Shown one piece after another: positions 41,904-50,932 of a DNA stretch of 64,000 nt. This DNA comes from Mesorhizobium mediterraneum (lineage in GTDB: Bacteria; Pseudomonadota; Alphaproteobacteria; Rhizobiales; Rhizobiaceae). Below the pieces are notes generated by a model. That model saw only the letters and a program-made list of their open reading frames with translations. It made no database searches and had not been told where the DNA came from. The stretch covers positions 349,292 through 413,291 of the forward strand of contig NZ_NPKI01000026.1 of assembly GCF_002284565.1 (NCBI RefSeq), given 5' to 3'. Both the position numbers and the translations under genes were made by a program. Each line of letters opens with the position of its first letter. The stretch's first letter is position 1.

Positions 41904-43457
41904 ATGGTCGATGACGCCGCACGCAACCTCAGGCGCGAACGCAGGCGCGGACGAACCGGCGAGGCTGGCAGCGAGAGCAGCCGCCGGCCGGACTATCGTT
42001 CGCTGAAGAACCCGTTCCTGCCGCAGCCTGTCTTTTCGGCCGACCACGTCGCCGCGATCCACGACACGGCGCTGCGCGTGCTCGAGAAACTCGGTGTCAA
42101 GGTGCTGTTGCCGGAAGCGCGTCTCATTCTTGCCCGTGCCGGCGCTTTGGTCGACGAGGACAGTCAGATGGTGCGCCTCGGCCGCGACATCGTCGCGGCG
42201 GCGCTGGCCTCGGCGCCGAAATCGATCCGGGCGCACGCCGGCGACCGTGCCCGAGACCTGATGCTCGAGCTCGGCTCGATGACGTTCCTGGCGGGATCCG
42301 GCGCGCCGAACGTCACCGATCTAGAGCGCGGCCGGCGGCCGGGGACGCTTGCCGCTTTCGAGGATCTCATTCGGCTGGTGCAGCATTTCGACGTCCTGCA
42401 TATGCTGGGGCCTTGCATCGAGCCGCAGGACATCGACAACCGTTTGCGCCATTATGCCGTCAACCGGGCTCAGCTGACGCTGTCCGACAAGTTCCCGTTC
42501 ATTTTCGCGCGCGGCACGCCGCAGGTCGAGGACGGGTTCGAGATGCTGCGGCTGGCGCGCGGCCTGTCCGAGGACGAATTCCGTTCGGGGGCCTATTGCT
42601 ACACCGTCATCAACACCAATTCGCCGCGTCAGCTCGACATTCCGATGGCGCAAGGCATCATCGACTTTGCCAAGGCGGGGCAGGTGTTGATCATCACGCC
42701 CTTCTGCCTGGCCGGCGCCATGGCGCCGATCACGGTGGCCGGCGCGCTGACGCTGCAGCATGCCGAAGCGCTGGTCGGGCTGACGCTGGCCCAGATCGTG
42801 CGGCCAGGCGCGCCGGTCGTCTATGGTTCCTTCTCGTCCAATGTCGACATGAAATCCGGAGCGCCGGCCTTCGGCACACCGGAGCACATCAAGGCGACGC
42901 TCGGCGCCGGTCAGCTTGCACGCTTCACCGGCCTTCCCTGGCGGTCCGGCGGCGGCAGCGCCGCCAACATTTCGGACGCGCAGGCAGCCCACGAAACCCA
43001 GTTCGCGCTGTGGGGCTCGGTGCTTGCTGGCGCCACGGTCTGCATCCATGCCGCGGGCTGGCTCGAAGGCGGGCTGAGCGTCTCCTTCGAGAAGCTGATC
43101 ACCGATATCGAGGCGCTGCAGACGGTCGCCGAACTCTGCGCGGCGACGCCTGGCGACGAGGACGCGATCGGCTTCGAGGCCATCGCGGAAGTGCAGCCGG
43201 GCGGGCATTTCTTCTCGGCCGGACACACAATAGCGCGCTACCGCACCGCATTCTACGAGCCGCTGGTGGCCGACTGGTCGAATTTCGGCAACTGGACGCA
43301 GGCCGGGTCAAGAACCGCCACGGAGCGCGCCACCGGCATCTGGAAACGACTGTTGGCCGACTTCCGGCCACCGCCCTCGGCCGCTGTCACATCAGACGTC
43401 CTCGACGAATTCATAGCGCGGCGTACCGAAGAGGGCGGTGCGGCACCGGTTTCGTGA
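41904..43457 (+). CDS. MttB-family (non-pyrrolysine) methyltransferase
   Basis: The 517-residue protein of the trimethylamine methyltransferase family: FLAGSGAPNVTDLERGRR, LTLQHAEALVGLTLAQIVRPGAPVVYGSFSSNVDMKSGAPAFGTPEHIK, and GGGSAANISDAQAAHETQFALWGSVLAGA. The true archaeal MttB needs pyrrolysine at an in-frame amber codon; here the frame is uninterrupted by TAG, so it belongs to the MttB homologues. These demethylate quaternary amines such as glycine betaine, proline betaine or carnitine. The usual corrinoid protein and methyltransferase are not adjacent. The divergent TetR gene is its likely regulator. Confidence 0.88.
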   Translation: MVDDAARNLRRERRRGRTGEAGSESSRRPDYRSLKNPFLPQPVFSADHVAAIHDTALRVLEKLGVKVLLPEARLILARAGALVDEDSQMVRLGRDIVAAALASAPKSIRAHAGDRARDLMLELGSMTFLAGSGAPNVTDLERGRRPGTLAAFEDLIRLVQHFDVLHMLGPCIEPQDIDNRLRHYAVNRAQLTLSDKFPFIFARGTPQVEDGFEMLRLARGLSEDEFRSGAYCYTVINTNSPRQLDIPMAQGIIDFAKAGQVLIITPFCLAGAMAPITVAGALTLQHAEALVGLTLAQIVRPGAPVVYGSFSSNVDMKSGAPAFGTPEHIKATLGAGQLARFTGLPWRSGGGSAANISDAQAAHETQFALWGSVLAGATVCIHAAGWLEGGLSVSFEKLITDIEALQTVAELCAATPGDEDAIGFEAIAEVQPGGHFFSAGHTIARYRTAFYEPLVADWSNFGNWTQAGSRTATERATGIWKRLLADFRPPPSAAVTSDVLDEFIARRTEEGGAAPVS

Positions 43458-43563
43458 GGTGGCGGCACGCGGGCGTCACATAGGGCGTTTGTCGCCGGTC
43501 TTTTGCGGGTCGCGGCGTATCGTGCCGGTGTCAGCTTTCCTATGCTTATCGGCAAGTCTACGA

Positions 43564-43710
43564 ATGCGATCGAAGCGACTTTCCTCAACCGCTTTGATTG
43601 TCGCGACGGCATTTGGCTTCGGGACGAACGCAATCATGGATCGATCTCCTTGCCGGCGGGCCGCGCGCCGGGGAGATGCCCCGGCGGTTTTCTTTCAGGC
43701 TCTCGTGTAG
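43564..43710 (+). CDS. possible 48-residue peptide (low confidence)
   Basis: A 48-codon frame starting ATG at 43564 begins with a signal-peptide-like stretch (MRSKRLSSTALIVATAFGFG), but its 3' half overlaps a hairpin terminator. No ribosome-binding site is visible. It may be an artefact; the strong terminator at 43666 nevertheless needs some transcript upstream, most simply the mttB-like one. Confidence 0.2.
   Translation: MRSKRLSSTALIVATAFGFGTNAIMDRSPCRRAARRGDAPAVFFQALV
43666..43695 (+). terminator. Rho-independent terminator downstream of the mttB-like gene
   Basis: CGCCGGGG-AGATG-CCCCGGCG followed by GTTTTCTTT: a perfect 8-bp GC-rich stem, 5-base loop and T-rich tail on the plus strand, about 210 bases after the mttB-like stop. 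Confidence 0.85.
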
Positions 43711-43740
43711 AGTTCGTTTCTCTCGGAGAGGTCGATGATA

Positions 43741-44130
43741 TCAGGCGGCGAGAGCGACCGCACAGCTTTGCGCACCCAGCCTGTCGGGCGAGGTTTTCCC
43801 GGGCATGGTCGCCCAGCCGCCCGTCTCGATGAACTGCCGCTTCTTGTAACTGTCGGTTATGGCCTTGAACTCTACAAGTTTGGCGGCGGCATCGGGTGCC
43901 GTATTGAAGCGATCGACGCAGACCGCCGAGGCCAGCTCGCCGCGCGCCACGTCGCCGGCGGTTGTCGCCAGCGCGCGTGAGGTGCCACCGGTCACCCAGC
44001 CGCCCCAGTTGAAACCGATGATCAGCGTGGCGACGACGGTTGCCGCACATGCCCACAAAAGCGTGGATTTGGCCGGCTGGTAATCTTCCCATCGACGCGC
44101 GAGAGATGGCTTGCTGCTTTGTGTGGCCAC
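43741..44130 (-). CDS. small single-span membrane protein of unknown function
   Basis: A 129-residue protein: a cytoplasmic N-terminus (ATQSSKPSLARRWEDYQPAK), one membrane span (STLLWACAATVVATLIIGF, about 22-40) and a periplasmic part. The last contains two Cys (ASAVCVDRF and GAQSCAVAL) and a DAAAKLVEFKAITDSYKKRQFIETGGWATMPG segment. This is a recognisable conserved hypothetical pattern in rhizobia but has no named function. It follows groEL on the same strand after 81 bases, separated by a strong hairpin. Confidence 0.75.
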   Translation of the reverse strand: MATQSSKPSLARRWEDYQPAKSTLLWACAATVVATLIIGFNWGGWVTGGTSRALATTAGDVARGELASAVCVDRFNTAPDAAAKLVEFKAITDSYKKRQFIETGGWATMPGKTSPDRLGAQSCAVALAA

Positions 44131-44165
44131 GGAACAGTTCCTTCCTGGTTGGTGTTGGGATCGGT

Positions 44166-44188
44166 CGCCCGGCCTTTCCGGCCGGGCG
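44166..44188 (-). terminator. hairpin downstream of groEL
   Basis: CGCCCGGCC-TTTCC-GGCCGGGCG, a perfect 9-bp stem with a 5-base loop, 23 bases after the groEL stop. It lacks a T run on either strand, so termination may be partial or Rho-assisted, or it may only stabilise the 3' end. Confidence 0.65.
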
Positions 44189-44211
44189 CTGCAGGCTTGT
44201 CTAGGCGATGG

Positions 44212-45837
44212 TCAGTAGCCCCCCATGCCGCCGCCGGCCGCAGGCGCGGCATCCTTGGCTGGAATGTCGGTGATCATGGCTTCCGCAGTGATCAGCAATG
44301 CCGCGATCGAACCGGCATCCTGGAGCGCGGTCCGCACCACCTTTGCCGGGTCGACGATGCCGACCTTGATCATGTCGACATAGATCTCGTTCTGAGCATC
44401 GAAGCCCTGGTTGTGATCCTTGCTGTCCATGAGCCTGCCGACAACGATCGAACCTTCGACGCCGGAGTTCTCGGCGATCTGGCGGATCGGCGCTTCGAGC
44501 GCTCTCGACACGATCGAAATGCCCGCCGTCACATCGGCATTGGCTCCGGTCAGCCCGTTCAGCACGGCCTTGGCGCGCAGCAGAGCGACGCCGCCGCCGG
44601 GAACGATCCCTTCTTCCACCGCCGCGCGCGTGGCGTTCAGCGCGTCGTCGATACGGTCCTTCTTTTCCTTGACCTCGGACTCGGTCGCACCACCGACGCG
44701 AATGACCGCGACGCCGCCGGCGAGCTTGGCTAACCGCTCCTGCAGCTTCTCCTTATCGTAGTCGGAAGTGGTTTCCTCGATCTGCCCCTTGATCTGCTGG
44801 ACACGCGCCTGAATCGTGGCCTTCTCGCCTGCACCGTCGATGATCGTCGTCGTGTCCTTCTCGATCAGCACGCGCTTTGCGCGGCCGAGCATGTCGATGG
44901 TGATGTTCTCGAGCTTGATGCCAAGGTCTTCCGAGATCATCTGGCCGGCAGTGAGCACGGCGATGTCTTCCAGCATCGCCTTGCGGCGATCACCGAAGCC
45001 CGGCGCCTTGACTGCCGCGACCTTGAGGCCACCGCGCAATTTGTTGACGACCAGCGTCGCCAGCGCTTCGCCTTCGACGTCCTCGGAGATGATCACCAGC
45101 GGTTTGCCGCTTTGCACCACGGCTTCGAGGATCGGCAGCATCGCCTGCAGATTGCCAAGCTTCTTTTCGTGAATGAGGACATAAGGGTCCTCCAGCTCGA
45201 CGCGCATCTTCTCGGCATTGGTGACGAAATAGGGGCTGAGATAACCACGGTCGAACTGCATGCCCTCGACGACGTCGAGTTCGGTCTCTGCGGTCTTGGC
45301 TTCCTCGACAGTGATGACGCCGTCATTGCCGACCTTGTCCATCGCCTTGGCGATCATGGCGCCGACGGTGGCATCGCCATTGGCGGCAATGGTGCCGACC
45401 TGCGCGATTTCACCGGAAGATTTGACCTTCTTGGCGCGTGCCTGGATTTCCTTGACGACGGCGGTGACCGCAAGGTCGATGCCGCGTTTGAGGTCCATCG
45501 GGTTCATGCCCGCGGCAACGAATTTGGCGCCCTCGCGCAGGATGGAAGCGGCAAGCACCGTGGCGGTGGTGGTGCCGTCGCCGGCGAGATCGTTGGTCTT
45601 CGAGGCCACTTCGCGCACCATCTGGGCGCCCATGTTCTCGAACTTGTCGGCAAGCTCGATTTCCTTGGCCACCGTCACCCCGTCCTTGGTAATGCGCGGC
45701 GCGCCATAGGCCTTGTCGATGATGACGTTACGGCCCTTGGGGCCGAGCGTCACCTTGACGGCGTTGTTGAGGATTTCGACACCGCGCAGCATCCGGTCAC
45801 GCGCATCGGTGGAGAATTTGATTTCCTTGGCAGACAT
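44212..45837 (-). CDS. groEL: chaperonin GroEL
   Basis: The 541-residue chaperonin subunit that folds proteins in a cylinder with GroES. The ATP-binding signature VGDGTTTATVLA equivalent (AGDGTTTATVLAASILREG) and the phosphate-binding GPKGRNVIIDKA are present. The C-terminal tail is short (KDAAPAAGGGMGGY), without the long GGM repeats. It is the second gene of a CIRCE-controlled groES-groEL operon. The intercistronic region is 107 bases and contains a strong hairpin. Mesorhizobia usually carry several groESL copies; this one has the heat-shock type of control. Confidence 0.98.
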   Translation of the reverse strand: MSAKEIKFSTDARDRMLRGVEILNNAVKVTLGPKGRNVIIDKAYGAPRITKDGVTVAKEIELADKFENMGAQMVREVASKTNDLAGDGTTTATVLAASILREGAKFVAAGMNPMDLKRGIDLAVTAVVKEIQARAKKVKSSGEIAQVGTIAANGDATVGAMIAKAMDKVGNDGVITVEEAKTAETELDVVEGMQFDRGYLSPYFVTNAEKMRVELEDPYVLIHEKKLGNLQAMLPILEAVVQSGKPLVIISEDVEGEALATLVVNKLRGGLKVAAVKAPGFGDRRKAMLEDIAVLTAGQMISEDLGIKLENITIDMLGRAKRVLIEKDTTTIIDGAGEKATIQARVQQIKGQIEETTSDYDKEKLQERLAKLAGGVAVIRVGGATESEVKEKKDRIDDALNATRAAVEEGIVPGGGVALLRAKAVLNGLTGANADVTAGISIVSRALEAPIRQIAENSGVEGSIVVGRLMDSKDHNQGFDAQNEIYVDMIKVGIVDPAKVVRTALQDAGSIAALLITAEAMITDIPAKDAAPAAGGGMGGY

Positions 45838-45900
45838 GTTTTTTCGTCCCGTTCAATTGGTTGTGGCAAGGCGCTGGCAGCACCCGCCTGAATCAAAAAC

Positions 45901-45944
45901 TTGGAGCATCCTCTGCGCGTCCAAGAGGACGCGCGGCGCTCCAA
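45901..45944. repeat. hairpin between groES and groEL
   Basis: TTGGAGC...GCGCGTCC-AAGA-GGACGCGC...GCTCCAA: nested arms of 7 and 8 bp, directly adjacent to the groES stop. The GCGCGTCC/GGACGCGC core is the one found in the family A repeats. Placed within an operon, it may mark an mRNA processing or attenuation point. Confidence 0.8.
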
Positions 45945-46283
45945 TCAGGCGGCTTTCTTGGCAGCCACGATCTTGTCGGTGATGCCCATCTCGCTCTTGT
46001 CGATGATGCCCATGATGTCGGCCTCCTTCATGATCAGAAGGTCCTCACCGTCTATCTTGACTTCGGTTCCCGACCATTTGCCGAACAGGATGAGGTCGCC
46101 GGCCTTGACATCGAGTGCGATCAGCGCGCCGCTTTCGTCCCGCGCGCCTGGCCCGACGGCGATCACTTCGCCTTCCTGCGGCTTTTCCTTGGCATTGTCG
46201 GGGATGATGATGCCGCCCTTGGATTTGGTATCGCTTTCGGCGCGCCGAATAACGACGCGATCGTGGAGTGGCCGGAATTTCAT
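45945..46283 (-). CDS. groES: co-chaperonin GroES with C-terminal extension
   Basis: The 112-residue GroES forms the lid of GroEL. The start KFRPLHDRVVIRR, the mobile loop ESDTKSKGGIIIPDNAKEKPQEG and the roof region are normal. Typical GroES ends at ...ADIMGII-x-x, near residue 95; here about 15 residues more follow (EMGITDKIVAAKKAA), ending basic. The intergenic hairpin repeat begins at its stop codon, so the tail may have arisen by read-through into a displaced stop; this is inference. CIRCE lies upstream. Confidence 0.96.
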   Translation of the reverse strand: MKFRPLHDRVVIRRAESDTKSKGGIIIPDNAKEKPQEGEVIAVGPGARDESGALIALDVKAGDLILFGKWSGTEVKIDGEDLLIMKEADIMGIIDKSEMGITDKIVAAKKAA

Positions 46284-46333
46284 GGGAACTTCTTTCTGGG
46301 GCCGGCTTAGGCGGCCACGCCCTTGTATAGGCG

Positions 46334-46364
46334 TTTTGGCACTCGATAGATAGGAGTGCCAAAA
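46334..46364 (-). promoter_or_regulatory. CIRCE element of groESL
   Basis: TTTTGGCACTC-GATAGATAG-GAGTGCCAAAA: an 11-bp perfect inverted repeat with the 9-base spacer characteristic of CIRCE (TTAGCACTC-N9-GAGTGCTAA), here with GG instead of AG. It lies about 50 bases upstream of groES and is the expected target of HrcA, which is not in this window. Confidence 0.9.
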
Positions 46365-46529
46365 AATATTAGTCCTTTATCGGAAACTATTGACAGTATT
46401 ATTTGGCAGTTTCATTTCCATGGATTCGATGAGCATAAAATAATCCTGGAATTGATTTTTTCTGCCCGAGTACCTATTTTAGATGAGAAACTCACTTTCA
46501 TAATCTCAGTCAAGAAGGAGATTTTATCG

Positions 46530-46778
46530 ATGGCGGAATTCAGTCAGAATATAATGGAAAAAGCTGAGGCGCGCTTCATGGAAAAGCAGAAGAAAACCGC
46601 GGAGCGAAACCAGGCAACGGCCGAATATGTTTCGGAAGCCAAGGCCAGGATCATCAAGACGGCAAGGCTGCGGGCGCTGCGGCTGGCCAAGGAAGAGGCC
46701 GACCGCGCCGCGGAGGCCCTCAATCCCGTCGCCCCCAAGAAAAAGCGGGCGGCAGTCAAGAAGGCGGGTGCCGCTTAA
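46530..46778 (+). CDS. small basic helical protein of unknown function
   Basis: An 82-residue protein, strongly charged: AEFSQNIMEKAEARFMEKQKKTAERNQATAEYVSEAKARIIKTARLRALRLAKEEADRAAEAL, then a PKKKRAAVKKAG tail like a nucleic-acid-binding end. It is predicted to be one long helix. The AAGGAG at 46514-46519 fits the ATG at 46530. An upstream in-frame reading from 46356 is AT-rich and not protein-like. The DUF1488 gene follows after 12 bases, so the two are probably an operon. Confidence 0.8.
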   Translation: MAEFSQNIMEKAEARFMEKQKKTAERNQATAEYVSEAKARIIKTARLRALRLAKEEADRAAEALNPVAPKKKRAAVKKAGAA

Positions 46779-46790
46779 CGGCGTCAAGTC

Positions 46791-47057
46791 ATGAGCCTGA
46801 CATTTCCAAACCAAAGCCGCAGCTACGACGAAGCGAGCCGACGGATCCGCTTCGTCGGCTATGACGGCATGTCCCAGATTTCTTTCTTTGTCGATGCAGA
46901 TGCCATCTCGACGGCACCGTCGGGGACGGCGACAGCCGAAGCCACATATCTCGCCGCCTTCGATGCGGCTGTCGGTCCCATACATGACGTCGCAAGGAAT
47001 GCTTATGCCCGTACCGGCAAGAGCATGTACGTGCTGACCGCAGCCGATTTTCGATAA
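46791..47057 (+). CDS. DUF1488 family protein
   Basis: An 88-residue protein with the DUF1488 pattern: LTFPNQSRSYDEASRRIRFVGYDGMSQISFFVDADAI and ATYLAAFDAAVGPIHDVARNAYAR. It is found widely in proteobacteria without a known function. It forms a likely operon with the small basic protein gene 12 bases upstream. Confidence 0.85.
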   Translation: MSLTFPNQSRSYDEASRRIRFVGYDGMSQISFFVDADAISTAPSGTATAEATYLAAFDAAVGPIHDVARNAYARTGKSMYVLTAADFR

Positions 47058-47166
47058 ATCCCGACCGTCCCGTGATCTGGCGCCAGAACGTCAACGCGGC
47101 TACGCTGCAAGCAGGAATCGCTGACGGTGAAGGCCTGTTCAGTCGTGACGGGCGAGGGAGAAGACG

Positions 47167-47577
47167 ATGACCGCGCCGGCGGCCGCGCTGCAGAAGGCCT
47201 TGTTCGAAACGCTGAACGGTGATGGTTTCCTGTCAGCGGCATTGGGCGGCGCTAAACTGTTCGACCATGCCCCGGAAAATGTCCCGTTTCCCTATGTCAC
47301 CTTTGGCCGGACCAGCGTCTACGACTGGACAACGGGCATGGAGAACGACGCCGAGCAGCTTTTCACGCTGCATTTCTGGTCGAAGTCCGAGGCCAGGAAA
47401 GAAATGCTCGATGTGATGGACATGGTCAGCGCCCGGCTCCAGGATGCGGCGCTCGCGCTCGACGAGCATCACCGACTCAATCTCAGGCTCGAATTCACCG
47501 AGGGCCGTTACGACGAGGACCTTTCGGCCTATCACGGGCTGCTGCGCTTTCGCGCCGTGACGGAAGAAAACGCCTGA
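47167..47577 (+). CDS. DUF3168 phage/GTA tail-terminator-like protein
   Basis: The 136-residue protein matches DUF3168, the family of phage tail-completion/terminator proteins and of one gene-transfer-agent component. Key blocks are ALQKALFETLNGD, HAPENVPFPYVTFGRTSVYDW and GRYDEDLSAYHGLLRFRAVTEE. There are no other capsid, portal or tail genes in the window, so it stands alone, in a region otherwise made of normal chromosomal genes. It could be a domesticated or distant component of a dispersed gene transfer agent. The preceding spacer shows no prophage signals. Confidence 0.8.
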   Translation: MTAPAAALQKALFETLNGDGFLSAALGGAKLFDHAPENVPFPYVTFGRTSVYDWTTGMENDAEQLFTLHFWSKSEARKEMLDVMDMVSARLQDAALALDEHHRLNLRLEFTEGRYDEDLSAYHGLLRFRAVTEENA

Positions 47578-47704
47578 CGCGCTTTCAATATGGCTGCAAC
47601 ACAGTCTAGACTGGCGCTTCGATGAATTTTGCCGGGTTGGGGCGGCGAAATCATAAGGTCGGTTGTCTCGCGTTTCAGGGGTGGGATAGGCATGTGTTGC
47701 AGGC

Positions 47705-47727
47705 GTTCACTGTTCATTTCACGTTCA
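47705..47727. promoter_or_regulatory. GTTCA direct repeats upstream of feuN
   Basis: GTTCA occurs at 47705, 47712 and 47723; the last two are 11 bases apart, one helical turn, as expected for direct-repeat sites of OmpR-class regulators. The cluster ends 25 bases upstream of the first gene of the feuN-feuP-feuQ group. FeuP binding is a guess. Confidence 0.4.
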
Positions 47728-47752
47728 GCACCGATGCGTTAGAACGCTGACC

Positions 47753-48052
47753 ATGAAAACGCTTCGTTCCCACTTCCGAACCGCGACATTGGCGCTATCA
47801 GCGGCCGCTCTGTTCGCATCGCAGGCGACGGCGCTGCCGGTCGTCGTGCCCGAGCAGAACCGGCCGGTCGTCCTGGCTGCCTCCGACTGCTACGCGATCG
47901 GTCAGCAGGTCGCCGAGCAGAATGGCGGCACGCTGGCCAAGGCATCACAGTCGACGCGCGGTGGCCAGCCGGTCTGCGTCATCGTCGTGCTGGTTCCAGG
48001 CAAGGACGGACAGCGCCCGCGCCGCACAGAGATCGTCGTTCCGCAGAATTGA
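47753..48052 (+). CDS. feuN: small periplasmic protein, FeuN-like
   Basis: A 99-residue protein with a signal peptide (KTLRSHFRTATLALSAAALFASQATA). The small mature domain has two Cys: ASDCYAIGQQVAEQNGGTLAKASQSTRGGQPVCVIVVLVPGKDGQRPRRTEIVV. The fold resembles small PepSY-like domains. It lies 69 bases upstream of feuP, in the position of the S. meliloti feuN gene, whose product inhibits the FeuQ sensor in the periplasm. The name rests mainly on this position and size, not on detailed sequence. Confidence 0.7.
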   Translation: MKTLRSHFRTATLALSAAALFASQATALPVVVPEQNRPVVLAASDCYAIGQQVAEQNGGTLAKASQSTRGGQPVCVIVVLVPGKDGQRPRRTEIVVPQN

Positions 48053-48121
48053 CCCGCCGTTTCCCAGCGTGTCGGAATCGGCCTATATCTGACCAATTCT
48101 TCAACAGGTGTTGATCCCAGC

Positions 48122-48770
<649 letters not shown>

Positions 48771-48787
<17 letters not shown>

Positions 48788-50222
48788 GGCGGAACCGCTC
48801 AAACAGACTGCAAGAACGCCGCTTTCGCTGCGGTTCTGGCCGCGTTCGCTGGCGTTCCGGGTGATCGCCTTTTCCACGGTCTGGGCGATACTCACCCTGG
48901 TCGTCATCTTCACGCTGATCACGACGCTCTATCGCCAGGCGAGCGAGCGCGGTTTCGACAGCTTGCTGTCGGCGCATCTGTTCAATCTGATCGGCTCGGT
49001 CGGCGTGTCCGAAGGCGGTTCGCTGACCGGCGCTCCCGACCTTGGCGATCTTCGGTTCTCGGAGCCGAATTCCGGCTGGTACTGGTCGGTGGAGCCTGCG
49101 TCGGAAGGCGTGCGCGGCGATCTGCACTCCTCCTCGATGACCAAGACGATCCCGTCGCCAGGCGTCGCCGAGGTTCCCTTCAATGCCAGCTTCCAGCGCA
49201 GCTATGCCACCGAAGGCATCAATGGCGAGGAGCTGGAAGTGTTCGAGAGCGAATTCGTTCTCGACGCGAAAAATCGCGCGGCGCGCTTCCGTGTCATGGG
49301 CAACCAGACCGAGCTCGAGCAGGAGATAGGCGCCTTCCAGCGTCGCCTTCTGACCTATCTTTCCCTGTTCGGCGTCGGCATGATCGCCATCAACGCCATC
49401 GCCATCCTGCTGGGCCTGCAGCCATTGCGCCGGGTCAGGAACGCTCTCGCCATGGTGCGGGAAGGAACCGCGCAAAGGCTAGACGGCCGCTTCCCGGCCG
49501 AGATCGAGCCGCTTGCCAACGAGACCAACGCGCTGATCGAAAACAACAAGCGTATTGTCGAGCGCTCGCGCACGCAGGTCGGCAACCTCGCCCATTCGCT
49601 GAAGACGCCGCTGGCGGTGCTGATCAACGAGGGGCGGGCGCTTGGCGGCGCCAAGGGCAAGCTCATAGCCGAGCAGGCCGCCTCGATGCAGAAGCAGGTT
49701 GACCACTATCTGCAGCGCGCCCGCGTCGCGGCGCAACGCGACAGCGTCGTCTACCGTACGCCGGTGGCGCCGCTGGTCCAGCGCATGGTGCGCGTGCTGC
49801 AAAAACTCAACCCGCAGACTGCTCTCTCGCTTTCGCTGCCGGCAGTCGATATCGTCTTTGCCGGGGAACGTGAGGATCTGGAAGAATTGCTTGGCAATTT
49901 GCTCGACAACGCCATGAAATGGGCAAAGAGCGCGGTCGCAGTGTCGGTGGCACCAATCTCCGACAAGACGAGTGGCGCCGGCAAGGAGGGTGCCGTCAAT
50001 CTGTTCGAGATCAGTATCGAGGATGACGGCCCGGGCATTCCCGAAGACAAGGCGCGCGAGGCGCTGAGGCGCGGACGGCGGCTCGACGAGACCAAGCCGG
50101 GGACCGGGCTTGGACTTGCCATTGTCGCCGACCTCGTCAATGAGTATGGAGGCGTTCTGGCTCTGGAACGGTCCGGCATGGGCGGGTTGAAGGCAGTGGT
50201 TCGATTGCGGAGCCTTCAATGA
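48771..50222 (+). CDS. feuQ: sensor histidine kinase FeuQ
   Basis: The 483-residue partner kinase of FeuP. Two membrane spans (about 25-48 and 190-212) enclose a periplasmic domain of about 140 residues. A HAMP segment follows, then a HisKA domain with the phospho-acceptor His in GNLAHSLKTPLAVL and a HATPase with LLGNLLDNAMKWAK, DDGPGIPED and GTGLGLAIVADLVNEYGG. It starts with GTG inside the end of feuP, so the two are coupled. The periplasmic domain is expected to meet the FeuN-like protein. Confidence 0.9.
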
Positions 50223-50375
50223 TGCTTGATCGACGGTGCGTGATATGGCGGCATGTCGATTGGTCCCGTAGCGTCGGCCGCGGCCAAATTTCGGACAAAC
50301 ATCAACATTAATGGCCACACCGACTTCCCCGATGGCGCGGCTCCCAGCTCTAACTCAAGAAAACCGGTTGTTGGC

Positions 50376-50816
50376 ATGAAGATTCGCGTCGCGCTCGTTT
50401 CCGCACTGCTGGCCGTTTCCGGCTGCACGACGCTGGGCAACAGCCCGGCCCCCACGGTGGCGCCGCAGCCTGCCGTCACGCCGCCAACTGACGGCAAGAT
50501 CGCGACGACGATCATTTCCGCCATGGGCGGCGGCCTCGTCAGCGGATCGATCGGTGCCGGCTTGAAGGAATCCGAGAAGCGCAAGGCGCTGGAGGCGGAA
50601 TACAAGGCGCTCGAGTACACAGCGAGTGGCCAGAAGGTGACGTGGAAGAGCGATCGGTCGGCGCATTATGGCGAGGTTGTCGCCGCCCAGCCCTATCGTG
50701 TCGGCTCGCAGGACTGCCGGCAATACACCCATACGGTCTTTACCGGGGCCGCCGGCGCCACCGCGCGCGGAACCGCTTGCCGCAACGCCGATGGCAGCTG
50801 GACGCCGCTGACGTAA
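50376..50816 (+). CDS. outer-membrane lipoprotein, RT0821/Lpp0805-like surface protein
   Basis: The 146-residue protein has a lipoprotein signal (MKIRVALVSALLAVSGC, lipobox AVSGC). A glycine-rich membrane-like stretch follows (TTIISAMGGGLVSGSIGAG). The C-terminal domain has CRQYTHTVFTGAAGATARGTACRNADGSW, typical of the 17-kDa surface-antigen relatives. It is likely an outer-membrane lipoprotein. It follows feuQ by 153 bases and precedes cycH, so it might belong to either group. Confidence 0.82.
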   Translation: MKIRVALVSALLAVSGCTTLGNSPAPTVAPQPAVTPPTDGKIATTIISAMGGGLVSGSIGAGLKESEKRKALEAEYKALEYTASGQKVTWKSDRSAHYGEVVAAQPYRVGSQDCRQYTHTVFTGAAGATARGTACRNADGSWTPLT

Positions 50817-50932
50817 CGACTGGGCGGATAGGTCCGGTTGACATCAATCAAGCACATGCGACGCACCTGCCGTCAAAGCGTCGCAGGATGCCTGTGTTGG
50901 CAGGGCAGGGCTCTGCCGTTATTGGAAGAAGC

